Shown in pieces: positions 1 to 7,699 of a stretch of DNA of 64,000 bases. The DNA lies in contig DATKBT010000067.1 in assembly GCA_035546295.1 (NCBI GenBank), positions 29,649 to 93,648 on the forward strand, read 5' to 3'. Under the pieces are notes generated by a model. That model saw nothing but the letters and a program-made list of their open reading frames with translations, was not told the DNA's origin and made no database searches. This stretch comes from DATKBT01 sp035546295 (GTDB taxonomy: Bacteria; Acidobacteriota; Thermoanaerobaculia; Multivoradales; Multivoraceae). Positions within the stretch are counted from its first letter, which is position 1. Each line of letters begins with the position of its first letter. The position numbers and the translations under genes are program-made.

Positions 1-2
1 AC

Positions 3-845
3 TACGAGTGGGCCCGCTTCCAGAGAGACGCCAAGGGACTGTTCTACTTCTACGTGTCCTCGACCGACCAGGACGCCCACATGCTGTGGCGCAACATGGA
101 CGCCACGCACCCCATGCACGGCGTGAGCGACGTGCGCTTCGCCGGCTACCTGCAGAACCTCTACGCCGAGATGGACAAGCTCGTCGGCAAAGTGCTCCCG
201 GCCATCGACGACGACACGCTGCTCCTGGTCTGCTCGGACCACGGCTTCGCATCCTTCGGACGCGAGTTCCACCTCAACACCTGGTTGCGCGAGAAGGGGT
301 ACCTCGCGATCAAGGAATCGGCGAGGTCGAAAGAATCGGCCTCGATCCTCGACGTCGACTGGGCCAACACCCGCGCCTATGGGATCGGCTTCAACGGGCT
401 GTTCCTCAACCTGAAGGGCCGCGAGAGCCAGGGCATCGTCGAGGAGCGCCAGGTGCCCTTCCTGCTGGCTCAGCTCGAGGGGGACCTCGAGGAGGTGCGC
501 GACGACGAGACCGGCCGGAATCCCGTGGCGCGCGTGTACCGGCGCGAGGAGCTCTACAGCGGCGACAAGACCCCGGAGATGTCGGAGCTGTTCGTGGGCT
601 ACACGCCGGGCTTCCGCAGCTCGGCCTCCTCGGTGCTCGGCGAGACCGGGAAGAAGATCCTGGACCTGAATCCCTGGGCCTGGTCGGGTGACCACTCGAT
701 GGCGCGCGACCTGGTGCCCGGGACGCTGTTCTCGAGCCGCCGGGTCTCGCGCCAGGATCCTTCGATCCTCGACCTGCCGGTGACGATCCTCGAGTGGTTC
801 GGGATCGCCAAGCCCCCGCAGATGGTCGGAAGTTCGATCTTCTGA
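3..845 (+). CDS. Type I phosphodiesterase / alkaline-phosphatase-superfamily protein, C-terminal part
   Basis: The reading frame is open from the left edge of the window, so the gene is cut at its 5' end and about 280 C-terminal residues remain. Motifs of the nucleotide pyrophosphatase/alkaline phosphatase fold are visible: SDHGF with Asp79 and His80 of this fragment, followed by GDHSM with His231, which are typical metal-binding positions. The conserved Thr/Ser nucleophile would lie upstream, outside the window. It probably hydrolyses phosphodiester or phosphonate bonds; the substrate cannot be read from the sequence. It ends 118 bp before the CHAT gene on the same strand. The superfamily is clear; the exact enzyme is not. 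Confidence 0.8.
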   Translation, partial: YEWARFQRDAKGLFYFYVSSTDQDAHMLWRNMDATHPMHGVSDVRFAGYLQNLYAEMDKLVGKVLPAIDDDTLLLVCSDHGFASFGREFHLNTWLREKGYLAIKESARSKESASILDVDWANTRAYGIGFNGLFLNLKGRESQGIVEERQVPFLLAQLEGDLEEVRDDETGRNPVARVYRREELYSGDKTPEMSELFVGYTPGFRSSASSVLGETGKKILDLNPWAWSGDHSMARDLVPGTLFSSRRVSRQDPSILDLPVTILEWFGIAKPPQMVGSSIF

Positions 846-963
846 GCGGCCACCGAGCAAACGATCCGCCGTCGCTCGACGAGGGCGGCCTCGCTCGATC
901 GAGGATCGCCCGCTGGACGTCGGGCGAGGACGAACGGGCGAGCCGGCGATAGGCTTCGCCACG

Positions 964-3900
964 GTGTCGACGGTCACGCTCCGGCGTCTCTCGGCTGCGA
1001 AGTTGATCGCCATCGCGCTGCTGGCCGCCGGCCAGGCGCGAGCGGAGGTCGTGGTTCTCGCTGTCGCGTCCGATCGGGCGGCCGAGCGCGCAGGGCTGCT
1101 GGCCGGCGACCGCCTCACCGGCTGGCATCGTCACGCCGAGGACGCGGTCGCGAGGGCGCAGGATTCCCCGGTGGAGGGCGGGCCGCTCGACAGCCCCTGG
1201 GACCTGCGCCTCCTCGACCTCGTCCAGGTGCCGCGCGGAGGCGTCGTGCTGGTGGGAACCCGCGACGGCGCCCCCCGCGAGTGGGCGCTCTCCCCCGACA
1301 CGGTCGGGCTCGATGCGGGACCGGTGCTCGACCCCGAGCTCGAGACGATGCTGCCCGCGCTGGGCGACGAGGCGCAAGCGAGAGCCCAGAAGTGGACCGA
1401 TCTCGCTCGTGCGCTCGAAGAGCTGGGCCGAGAGCGCGATGCCGCGTGGGCCTGGTTCGAGGCGGGGCTGGAGGGGGCGCGCGCCTCGGGCGCGGAGTCC
1501 TCTGGGACGGGCTTCGAGGCGGCCCGCCGGCTCCTGAGCGGGCGCGGAGACCTCGCGCTCGCGTCCCTGGTCGCCAGCGAGGCGGGGTTCGAGGCGACCC
1601 TGCGCGCCGACTGGGAGCGCGCCGGCCGTGACCTCGAGGGGGCGCTGGCGGGCTCGGCGATTCCCGGCGACCCCGAAGGCAGCGCGCTCGCGGCAGCCTG
1701 GATCCGCTACCGGCTCCAGATCCTGCGGCGGCTCGAGCGCCGCTACCAGGAGGCGGTCGTCGAGGGCGAGCGCGCCGAGCAATCGCTGTCGACGCTCGCC
1801 CCCCGCTCGACCCGGCGCGCGGCCGTGCTCAACGAGCTCGCCTCCAGCCTCCAGTGGCTGGAGCGGCTCGAGCAGGCCGAAGCGCTCCAGCGCGGTGCGC
1901 TGGCGATCGTCCGGCCGCTGCTCGGATCGAGCGGCAGGATCGCCGGCTACCTCAGCAACCTGGCGAACATCCTGCTCGACCGCGGCGACCTGGCCGGCGC
2001 CGAGACGCTCTACCTCGAGGCCGTCGACACCGTGCGCCGGACGCGGCCGGGGAGCGTCGTCGAGGCCAACCTCTACAACAACCTCGGCACCGTCCATCAG
2101 CTCCGTGGCGACCTCGTCCGGGCCGAGACGATGCATCGCAGGGCCCTCGCTCTGCGTGTGCGGCTGGTCCCGGGAACTCCGGACCTCGCGACCAGCTACC
2201 AGAACCTGGCCCTGGTCGCCATCGCCCGTGGCGACCTGCCGACCGCGACCGCGATGACCGAGCGGACTGCCGCCCTCTACCGCGAGTTGCTCCCCGGGAC
2301 CGACGTGCTGGCGAGCGTGCTCGCGATGGAGGCGACGGTGCGCGAGCTCGAGGGCGATCTCGACGCCGCCGCCGCCTCGTTGGCAGAAGCCGCCGAGATC
2401 TTCGAGCGAACCCTCGAGGGATCCTCCGGGCATGCCTCGCTGCTCGCGAGCTGGGGGGAGCTCGAGCGGCGGCGTGGCGACCTCTCGAAGGCGCTCGAGC
2501 TGCAGAGCCGCGCGCTCGAGCTGTGGCGCGGTATCTCGCCGAGCGCGACCGGAACGATCGAGACGATGGAACGCCTCGGCCAGCTCCAGCTCGATCGAAA
2601 GGACCCGGAGTCGGCGCGCGCGCAGCTCGACGCCGCGCTCGCGTTGGCGCAATCCGTCGCCGCCGGGCCCGACATCGAGAGCCGCATCCGCCATGGGCTG
2701 GGGCGGGCATTGAGCGAGCTCGGCGAACGCGGAGCCGGCAGGGGCGAGCTGTGCGCGGCCGCCGACCTGTGGGAGCTGCAGCGGCCGCGGATCGGCGGCA
2801 CCGATCGGGCGCGCGCCAGGACCGCCGAGACCGCGCTGCCGATCTACCGGGCCTGCGCCGACGCCTGGCTCGAGGCCGGCGATGCGGTCGCCGCGTTCGA
2901 GGTGCTGGAGCGCTCGCGGGGTCGCGCGTTCCTCGAGCAGCTCGCCCGACGGGATCTACGTTTCATCGAGTTGCCGCCGGAGCTCGCCCGCCGGCGCAGC
3001 CTCCTCGACAAGGAGAACGATCGAGTGCGCGCAGTGCTGAGGGCCGGCGACGCGAGCCCCGATCGAGCGTCGGACCTGCGCAAGCGCCTCGTCCGCGTGC
3101 GCGCCGACCTGGTCGAGCTCGACGTCGAGGTCGCGAGCATGGCCGGGCCGGGGATCTCGGCGCTCGGCGCCTCCCAGCCCCTCGACTGGCCCGCCTTGCG
3201 CCGCGCCCTCCCGCCAGGAACGACTCTGCTGTCCTATACCGTGACCGAGCGCGAGACCTGGCTGCTCCTGGCGCGAGCGGACCTGAGCGCGCCGGAGCTG
3301 CGAGTCGTCGAGCTCGGTCACGACGAGCTCGAGCTACGGGTCGAAGCGTTGCGGCGGGCGGTGCAGAGGCCAGAGCCTCCGCAGGCTCGGCGGCTCGAGC
3401 GCATCGCGCGCGAGCTCGGCGACGCCCTCCTGCGGCCGGTCGCGGAGGAGCTCGAGGAGGCGGAGCAGATCGTCATCGTTCCCGACGGGCCGCTCCACCT
3501 GGTGCCGTTCGCGGCCCTGCGTCTCGACGCCGGCACCCGGCCCCGACGCCTGCTCGAGATCGCCCCCCTCGCCTTCGCCTCCTCCGCCTCAGTGTGGGCG
3601 CGGCTCTCGGCGCGACCGGGCCCGAGCGGCGACCAGCAGCCGCGTCTCTTCGCGTTCGGGGATCCCGCGATCGTCGTCGGCGCCCCCGAACTCGCTCTCG
3701 CCGATCTCGAGCCCGGCACAGACACCGTCTCGGCAGATACGCTTTCGGCAGACACCGTCTCGCCTGCTGCCGTTTCTCGGGCCGCTCGCTTCCAGCCGAT
3801 GCTGCGCGACGTGCGGGGCCTGCCGCCCCTGCCGCGGCTCGCCTCGAGCCGCGACGAGGTGCTGGCGATCGCCCGCACCTGGGGGGACCGCGCCCGCGTC

Positions 3901-4482
3901 TTCGTCGGCGAGGAGGTGACCGAGGAGCGGGTGCGGGAGCTGCCGCAGAAGGTCGGCATCCTGCACCTGGCGGTCCACGGCTTCACCGACGATCACGATC
4001 CGCTGGCCTCGGGCCTCGTCCTCTCCCCTCCCCCCGCGGGGACGAGAGCCGGCAACGGCATCCTCGAAGTCTGGGAGATCTTCGAGCGTCTGCGCCTCGA
4101 CGCCGATCTGGTGACGCTGTCGGCGTGCAGCACCGCGCTCGGAGAACGTTTCGGTGGCGAGGGGCTGCTCGGGCTCACCCGCGCCTTCCAGTTCGCGGGC
4201 GCCCGCTCCGTCGTCGCCTCCCTGTGGGCGGTCGAGGACCGATCCACCGCCGAGCTGATGAAGCGCTTCTACCTCGAGCTGCGCAGCGGTCGCTCCAAGT
4301 CGGAGGCCCTGCGCGCCGCACAGCTCGCGCTGCTGCGTGGCCATGTCCACGACGACGAAACAGCCGTGGACGTGAACGCAGCGAACCCCAGCCGCGCCAT
4401 CGGAGCGGTCGTTCCGGCGCGAAGCCCCTGGAGCCACCCCTTCCACTGGGCGGCCTTCCAGCTCTACGGTGCCGATGAATAA
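964..4482 (+). CDS. Secreted PDZ-like/TPR/CHAT-domain (caspase-like) protein
   Basis: 1172 residues from a GTG start. The N terminus looks like a signal peptide (hydrophobic run ending near an Ala-rich site at about residue 27). It is followed by a short PDZ-like segment with an AGLLAGDRL motif, a long helical TPR region (about 140-640) and a C-terminal CHAT domain (about 850-1172). The CHAT peptidase dyad is present: His1005 in LAVHGF and Cys1055 in TLSACST; the domain closes with a WAAFQLYG element typical of the family. CHAT proteins are caspase/separase relatives that cut partner proteins, and the TPRs would bind the partner. An export signal on a CHAT-TPR protein suggests action in the periplasm. 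Three in-frame 15-nt repeats lie at 3721-3765. The target is unknown. Confidence 0.85.
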   Translation: MSTVTLRRLSAAKLIAIALLAAGQARAEVVVLAVASDRAAERAGLLAGDRLTGWHRHAEDAVARAQDSPVEGGPLDSPWDLRLLDLVQVPRGGVVLVGTRDGAPREWALSPDTVGLDAGPVLDPELETMLPALGDEAQARAQKWTDLARALEELGRERDAAWAWFEAGLEGARASGAESSGTGFEAARRLLSGRGDLALASLVASEAGFEATLRADWERAGRDLEGALAGSAIPGDPEGSALAAAWIRYRLQILRRLERRYQEAVVEGERAEQSLSTLAPRSTRRAAVLNELASSLQWLERLEQAEALQRGALAIVRPLLGSSGRIAGYLSNLANILLDRGDLAGAETLYLEAVDTVRRTRPGSVVEANLYNNLGTVHQLRGDLVRAETMHRRALALRVRLVPGTPDLATSYQNLALVAIARGDLPTATAMTERTAALYRELLPGTDVLASVLAMEATVRELEGDLDAAAASLAEAAEIFERTLEGSSGHASLLASWGELERRRGDLSKALELQSRALELWRGISPSATGTIETMERLGQLQLDRKDPESARAQLDAALALAQSVAAGPDIESRIRHGLGRALSELGERGAGRGELCAAADLWELQRPRIGGTDRARARTAETALPIYRACADAWLEAGDAVAAFEVLERSRGRAFLEQLARRDLRFIELPPELARRRSLLDKENDRVRAVLRAGDASPDRASDLRKRLVRVRADLVELDVEVASMAGPGISALGASQPLDWPALRRALPPGTTLLSYTVTERETWLLLARADLSAPELRVVELGHDELELRVEALRRAVQRPEPPQARRLERIARELGDALLRPVAEELEEAEQIVIVPDGPLHLVPFAALRLDAGTRPRRLLEIAPLAFASSASVWARLSARPGPSGDQQPRLFAFGDPAIVVGAPELALADLEPGTDTVSADTLSADTVSPAAVSRAARFQPMLRDVRGLPPLPRLASSRDEVLAIARTWGDRARVFVGEEVTEERVRELPQKVGILHLAVHGFTDDHDPLASGLVLSPPPAGTRAGNGILEVWEIFERLRLDADLVTLSACSTALGERFGGEGLLGLTRAFQFAGARSVVASLWAVEDRSTAELMKRFYLELRSGRSKSEALRAAQLALLRGHVHDDETAVDVNAANPSRAIGAVVPARSPWSHPFHWAAFQLYGADE
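3721..3765 (+). repeat. Three in-frame 15-nt repeats inside the CHAT gene
   Basis: Three consecutive 15-nt units (3721-3735, 3736-3750, 3751-3765) encode DTVSA, DTLSA, DTVSP. They form a small low-complexity insert within the CHAT region, upstream of the catalytic His, and probably form a surface loop. Confidence 0.75.
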
Positions 4483-4549
4483 CGGCGGCGCGTGCCACTG
4501 CATCGCCGCGTCAAGCTCCGCTGCTCGACCCATCCGCGAGGAGAGCTCC

Positions 4550-5299
4550 ATGTCCCCGATCCATGAGGATCCAGACGCGCCGCCGAGATCGGCTCCCGCA
4601 GAGCCCGAGCCTCACTCGCATCGTGCGATCGTCTGCTGCGTGGCCGCAGCGCTCGCTCTGGCCGGCGCGGCGAGCGCCGACTGGGCGCTGCGCGAGGTCG
4701 TCGATCCCCGCTCCGGCGACATACGGAGCGCTCCGGGCACACGCAACGCGGAAGGCTTCCAGCTCGACCTCCTGCGCGAGGACTCCGGCGAAGTGGTCGC
4801 CTTCTTCCGCCTGCCGCCGGGAGAGCAGGACTTCCTGGACGCGACGAAGCCGCCGATCGTCTCCGTCGACGGGGGGCCCGAGCACGCGGTCCTGCTGCGC
4901 GAAGGCGGGCTCACCTGGGCGGCGTTTCCGGTCTGGAACGGCCAGGGCGACGCCGCCACCGGGCTGCTTCGCGATCTCATGCAGGCGGAAACCGTGGAAG
5001 CGCGCTCGATCGAGATCACCTACTTCCTGCACGGCGGCGGCTACAAGAGCACCGAGCTCGCGCTCGCCGGCGCGGCTCCGGTGCTCACGGCCGCCTTCGG
5101 CATCCCCGAGCGCCTGAGTGTCGAGCAGATCGCTCGTGCGAGTGAGCTCGAGGCCGCGATCCAGGAGGAGGGGGCCAGGTGCCTCGAGCTCAAGGGCAGA
5201 AAGCGGGAGCGGTGCCTCGAGGCGGCGCGCGCCTGCATCGAGACCGCGGCGAGCGCAGCGCAGCTTCGCAAGTGTGTCGCGGCGGCGCCGGCCCGCTGA
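4550..5299 (+). CDS. Hypothetical secreted protein with a four-cysteine C terminus
   Basis: I chose the ATG at 4550 because a GAGGAGAG ribosome-binding site lies just before it; the frame is open further upstream, back to 4469. It would give 249 residues with a short polar N terminus, then a hydrophobic segment ending AGAASA, which looks like an export signal. The mature part has a beta-rich half and then a helical C terminus with four cysteines spaced C-x10-C-x6-C-x12-C, suggesting a disulphide-linked helical hairpin. I do not recognise the family. It starts 67 bp after the CHAT gene on the same strand, so it may be co-transcribed and could be a partner of the exported CHAT protein; that is inference. 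Confidence 0.7.
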   Translation: MSPIHEDPDAPPRSAPAEPEPHSHRAIVCCVAAALALAGAASADWALREVVDPRSGDIRSAPGTRNAEGFQLDLLREDSGEVVAFFRLPPGEQDFLDATKPPIVSVDGGPEHAVLLREGGLTWAAFPVWNGQGDAATGLLRDLMQAETVEARSIEITYFLHGGGYKSTELALAGAAPVLTAAFGIPERLSVEQIARASELEAAIQEEGARCLELKGRKRERCLEAARACIETAASAAQLRKCVAAAPAR

Positions 5300-5378
5300 C
5301 GGCCGCGGTCCTGGCAGCTCGACGCCGGCCGCCGGCGAGGTGCGCACGAGCTCGGACCGCCGCACGCCGGCCAACCGG

Positions 5379-5384
5379 TACGAT
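5379..5384 (+). promoter_or_regulatory. Candidate -10 hexamer for a leaderless transcript
   Basis: TACGAT ends six bases before the ATG at 5391, so transcription would begin at or next to the start codon. No Shine-Dalgarno sequence is seen before this ATG, which fits a leaderless message. No clear -35 element is visible. Confidence 0.35.
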
Positions 5385-5390
5385 CCACCG

Positions 5391-5750
5391 ATGCTGCGAA
5401 CTCGCGTCGTCCGCCAGCTCCTGTTCGAGGTCGCCGGCCTCCGCTACCGCGGCAACCTTCCGGCCGATTCCGCCGAGAGCGCGAGCGAAGACGAGCAGCT
5501 CGCCGACGAGAGCCGGGAGATCGCGAGCGCACGCAAGCGGGCCATCGTGATCGTGGTTCTCGACGCGGTGGCGCTGGCGGCGCTTCTGGCGCTGCGCGAT
5601 CCCGCGCGCGGCCTGCTCGTGCTCTCACGCTCCGAGGACTCCCTGTTCACGATCGGCGTGCTGATCGTCGCCGCGCACCTCGGCTTCCGGCTCGCCCAGC
5701 TCTTCGTGCTGCGCAACCTGGAGCGCGCCTGGGAGGACGTGCCGAAGTAG
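5391..5750 (+). CDS. Small two-helix membrane protein, unknown function
   Basis: 119 residues. A charged, acidic N-terminal third (residues about 20-45) is followed by two hydrophobic segments (about 50-67 and 84-104) separated by a short loop, so both termini probably lie on the same side of the membrane. The start at 5391 was chosen because a -10-like TACGAT sits six bases before it and the upstream in-frame alternative would overlap the preceding gene heavily. I do not recognise the family. It is the last gene of the plus-strand group that begins with the CHAT gene. Confidence 0.6.
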   Translation: MLRTRVVRQLLFEVAGLRYRGNLPADSAESASEDEQLADESREIASARKRAIVIVVLDAVALAALLALRDPARGLLVLSRSEDSLFTIGVLIVAAHLGFRLAQLFVLRNLERAWEDVPK

Positions 5751-5811
5751 GCCACCGCCGTCCGCAGGTGTCAGGTCCGATTCGGGAGCGGAGCTGGTCG
5801 AGGCCGACCCG

Positions 5812-6987
5812 TCACCCACCGCCACCCAGACCCAGCTCCTCGAGGATCGCGTCGCGATCGGCGTCGAGCTTCGGCGACGGTCTGCGCGACGGCGGATCGG
5901 ACGCCGCCGACAGCTTGATCGGGTTCCCGGCCATCCGTAGAGCCCCGATGTCGGGATCCTGCGCCTCGACGATCATGTTGCGCGCGCGCACTTGCGGGTC
6001 GTCGAGCACGGCGGCGACGTCCTGCACCGGCGCGCACGGCACGCCGGCGTCGCGCAGCAGCTCGACCCAGTGCCCGGTGCCGTGCGGCTCGAGCACCCGC
6101 TCGAGCTCCCCCTGCAGATCGTCGACGTGATCCATCCGATCCGCGACCGTGGTGAATCGCGGATCCGCGACGAGATCGTCTCGACCGAGCGCGCGCGCGA
6201 GCCGTGCGAACAGCTCGTCGTTGCCGGCCGCGATCACGACGTGGCCGTCGCCGGTCGCGAACGCCTGGAACGGCGCCACAGCGGGGTGCCGGCTGCCGAT
6301 CGGACCGGGGACCTCGCCGGTCGCCTCGAAGCGCGAGATCGCGTTCTCGATCAGGGCCACCTGGCTGTCGAGCATCGACACGTCGACGCGCTGGCCCTCG
6401 CCCGTGCGCTCGCGGTGGTAGAGCGCGGCGGCCACGCCCAACGCCGTGAACAAGCCGGCGGCGAGATCGCCGAGCGAGACCCCCACGCGCACGGGACGCC
6501 TTCCCGGCTCGCCGGTGAGGCTCATCATCCCGCCCAGCGCCTGGGCGACGACGTCGTAGGCGGGGAGCGAGCGCAGAGGGCCGGTCTGGCCGAAACCGCT
6601 GGTCGAGGCGACGATGAGCCGGGGCCAGCGTTCCTGCACGCTCTCCCAGCCGTAGCCGAGCTTCTCCATCACGCCGGGGCGGAAGTTCTCGGCGAGCACG
6701 TCGGCGCGCGCGAGCAGCGCCTCGAAGATCTCGCGATCGGTGGGCTCCTCGAGGTCGAGCGCGATCGACTGCTTGCCGCGGTTGACCGACTGGAAGTACG
6801 CCGAGCGGTCCGGCGCGGCGTCTGGGATCGGTCCGATCCGGCGCGCCTCGTCGCCCCCCGGCGGCCGCTCGACCTTGATCACGCGAGCGCCGAGCTCTGC
6901 GAGCAGCAGCGTGCAGTAGGGGCCGGCGAGGACGCGGGTGAGGTCGACGACCAGGAGACCGGCGAAGGGAGCCTGCGGTTCACCCAT
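5812..6987 (-). CDS. CaiB/BaiF family (class III) CoA-transferase
   Basis: 391 residues from ATG 6987 (a TTG directly upstream gives one more residue). The whole class III CoA-transferase fold is recognisable: the N-terminal VVDLTRVLAGPYCT, LAELGARVIKVERP, the NRGKQSIALDL stretch, the region around DVLAENFRPG, and VDVSMLDS, whose second Asp aligns with the catalytic aspartate of formyl-CoA transferase. These enzymes move CoA between acyl groups in carnitine, oxalate, bile-acid, aromatic and dicarboxylate metabolism; the substrate cannot be decided here because no catabolic partners lie next to it. It stands alone, convergent with the preceding small membrane protein gene. Confidence 0.93.
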   Translation of the reverse strand: MGEPQAPFAGLLVVDLTRVLAGPYCTLLLAELGARVIKVERPPGGDEARRIGPIPDAAPDRSAYFQSVNRGKQSIALDLEEPTDREIFEALLARADVLAENFRPGVMEKLGYGWESVQERWPRLIVASTSGFGQTGPLRSLPAYDVVAQALGGMMSLTGEPGRRPVRVGVSLGDLAAGLFTALGVAAALYHRERTGEGQRVDVSMLDSQVALIENAISRFEATGEVPGPIGSRHPAVAPFQAFATGDGHVVIAAGNDELFARLARALGRDDLVADPRFTTVADRMDHVDDLQGELERVLEPHGTGHWVELLRDAGVPCAPVQDVAAVLDDPQVRARNMIVEAQDPDIGALRMAGNPIKLSAASDPPSRRPSPKLDADRDAILEELGLGGGG

Positions 6988-7000
6988 CAAGGCTCAGCCT

Positions 7001-7399
7001 CTACATCGACGCGTTCGGGAAGTAGCGCTGAGGGAAACCGCCGAGTGACTCGAGCACCCGATCCGTGTGCACGAGGACCAGATCCGACTCGGCGGCGATC
7101 GCGGCGAGAACGCGATCGACCAGATCGCCGTGCGGCCAGGGCCACGAGCCAGCCTTCTTGGAGACCGCGGCGCCAGGCAGCTCGAGGACGTAGTTCTCGA
7201 GCGATCGGTCGACCCAATGCTCCGGATCGGGGACTCCGGGGAGACGCCCTCGTTTCCATTTGAAGCAGATCTCGGCCACACTCAGCGGACAGAGATGGAA
7301 CTCGGAGACCTCCTCCTGCAAGAAGCGCCGAAGGGACCGCTTCATGGGTAGGCCGTGGTATCGGCGAAACCACACCGACGTGTCGATGAGGGCCTTCAT
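7001..7399 (-). CDS. PIN-domain ribonuclease toxin (VapC-like)
   Basis: 132 residues. It begins KALIDTSVWF, with the first PIN aspartate, has a Glu in the SVAEICFK helix, and DLVDRVLAAIA plus LVHTD provide the C-terminal acidic positions, so the metal-binding set of a PIN nuclease looks complete. These toxins cut RNA and arrest growth unless bound by the partner. Its ATG overlaps the stop codon of the upstream antitoxin by four bases (ATGA), the usual coupling for type II pairs. It lies 13 bp beyond the CoA-transferase start on the same strand. Confidence 0.88.
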   Translation of the reverse strand: MKALIDTSVWFRRYHGLPMKRSLRRFLQEEVSEFHLCPLSVAEICFKWKRGRLPGVPDPEHWVDRSLENYVLELPGAAVSKKAGSWPWPHGDLVDRVLAAIAAESDLVLVHTDRVLESLGGFPQRYFPNASM

Positions 7400-7614
7400 T
7401 CGACAAGGGGAGCAAAGGCGGGCTGATCCAGGTCGACACCCTCGAGCGCCCCTTCTGGCAACGGTTCGTCAGAAACGGGTGGCGGGCTGACGGGCTGGGG
7501 CGCCAATCGGACGAGAACGTAGCGATCGCCAACCTCGACGCACTCGAAGACATCTCCTGGCTGGGCTGGCTTGGGCAGCACGACTCGCCTCTTCTGATCC
7601 GCCACGATCTTCAT
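7396..7614 (-). CDS. Antitoxin of PIN pair 1, AbrB/MazE-like
   Basis: 72 residues. The N-terminal half (KIVADQKRRVVLPKPAQPGDVFEC) has the swapped-hairpin AbrB/SpoVT pattern that binds DNA as a dimer; the Pro-rich, acidic C-terminal half would wrap the toxin. It is the first gene of the pair and overlaps the toxin by four bases. A perfect palindrome (7616-7630) covers the promoter/start region and is a natural site for autorepression by this protein. Confidence 0.8.
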   Translation of the reverse strand: MKIVADQKRRVVLPKPAQPGDVFECVEVGDRYVLVRLAPQPVSPPPVSDEPLPEGALEGVDLDQPAFAPLVE

Positions 7615-7615
7615 G

Positions 7616-7630
7616 GTGGGATCATCCCAC
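7616..7630. promoter_or_regulatory. Palindromic operator candidate of toxin-antitoxin pair 1
   Basis: GTGGGAT-C-ATCCCAC is a perfect 7+1+7 palindrome one base upstream of the antitoxin ATG. On the minus strand it contains GATGAT, a -10-like hexamer six bases before the start codon. Binding here would block transcription directly, the standard logic for AbrB-type antitoxin autoregulation. Confidence 0.55.
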
Positions 7631-7699
7631 TGGAGGGACAGAGGGTCAAGGCGGGCGCTTCTCGAAGAGAGCTTCCGGCCCCATCGAAGCGAGTCTCCG

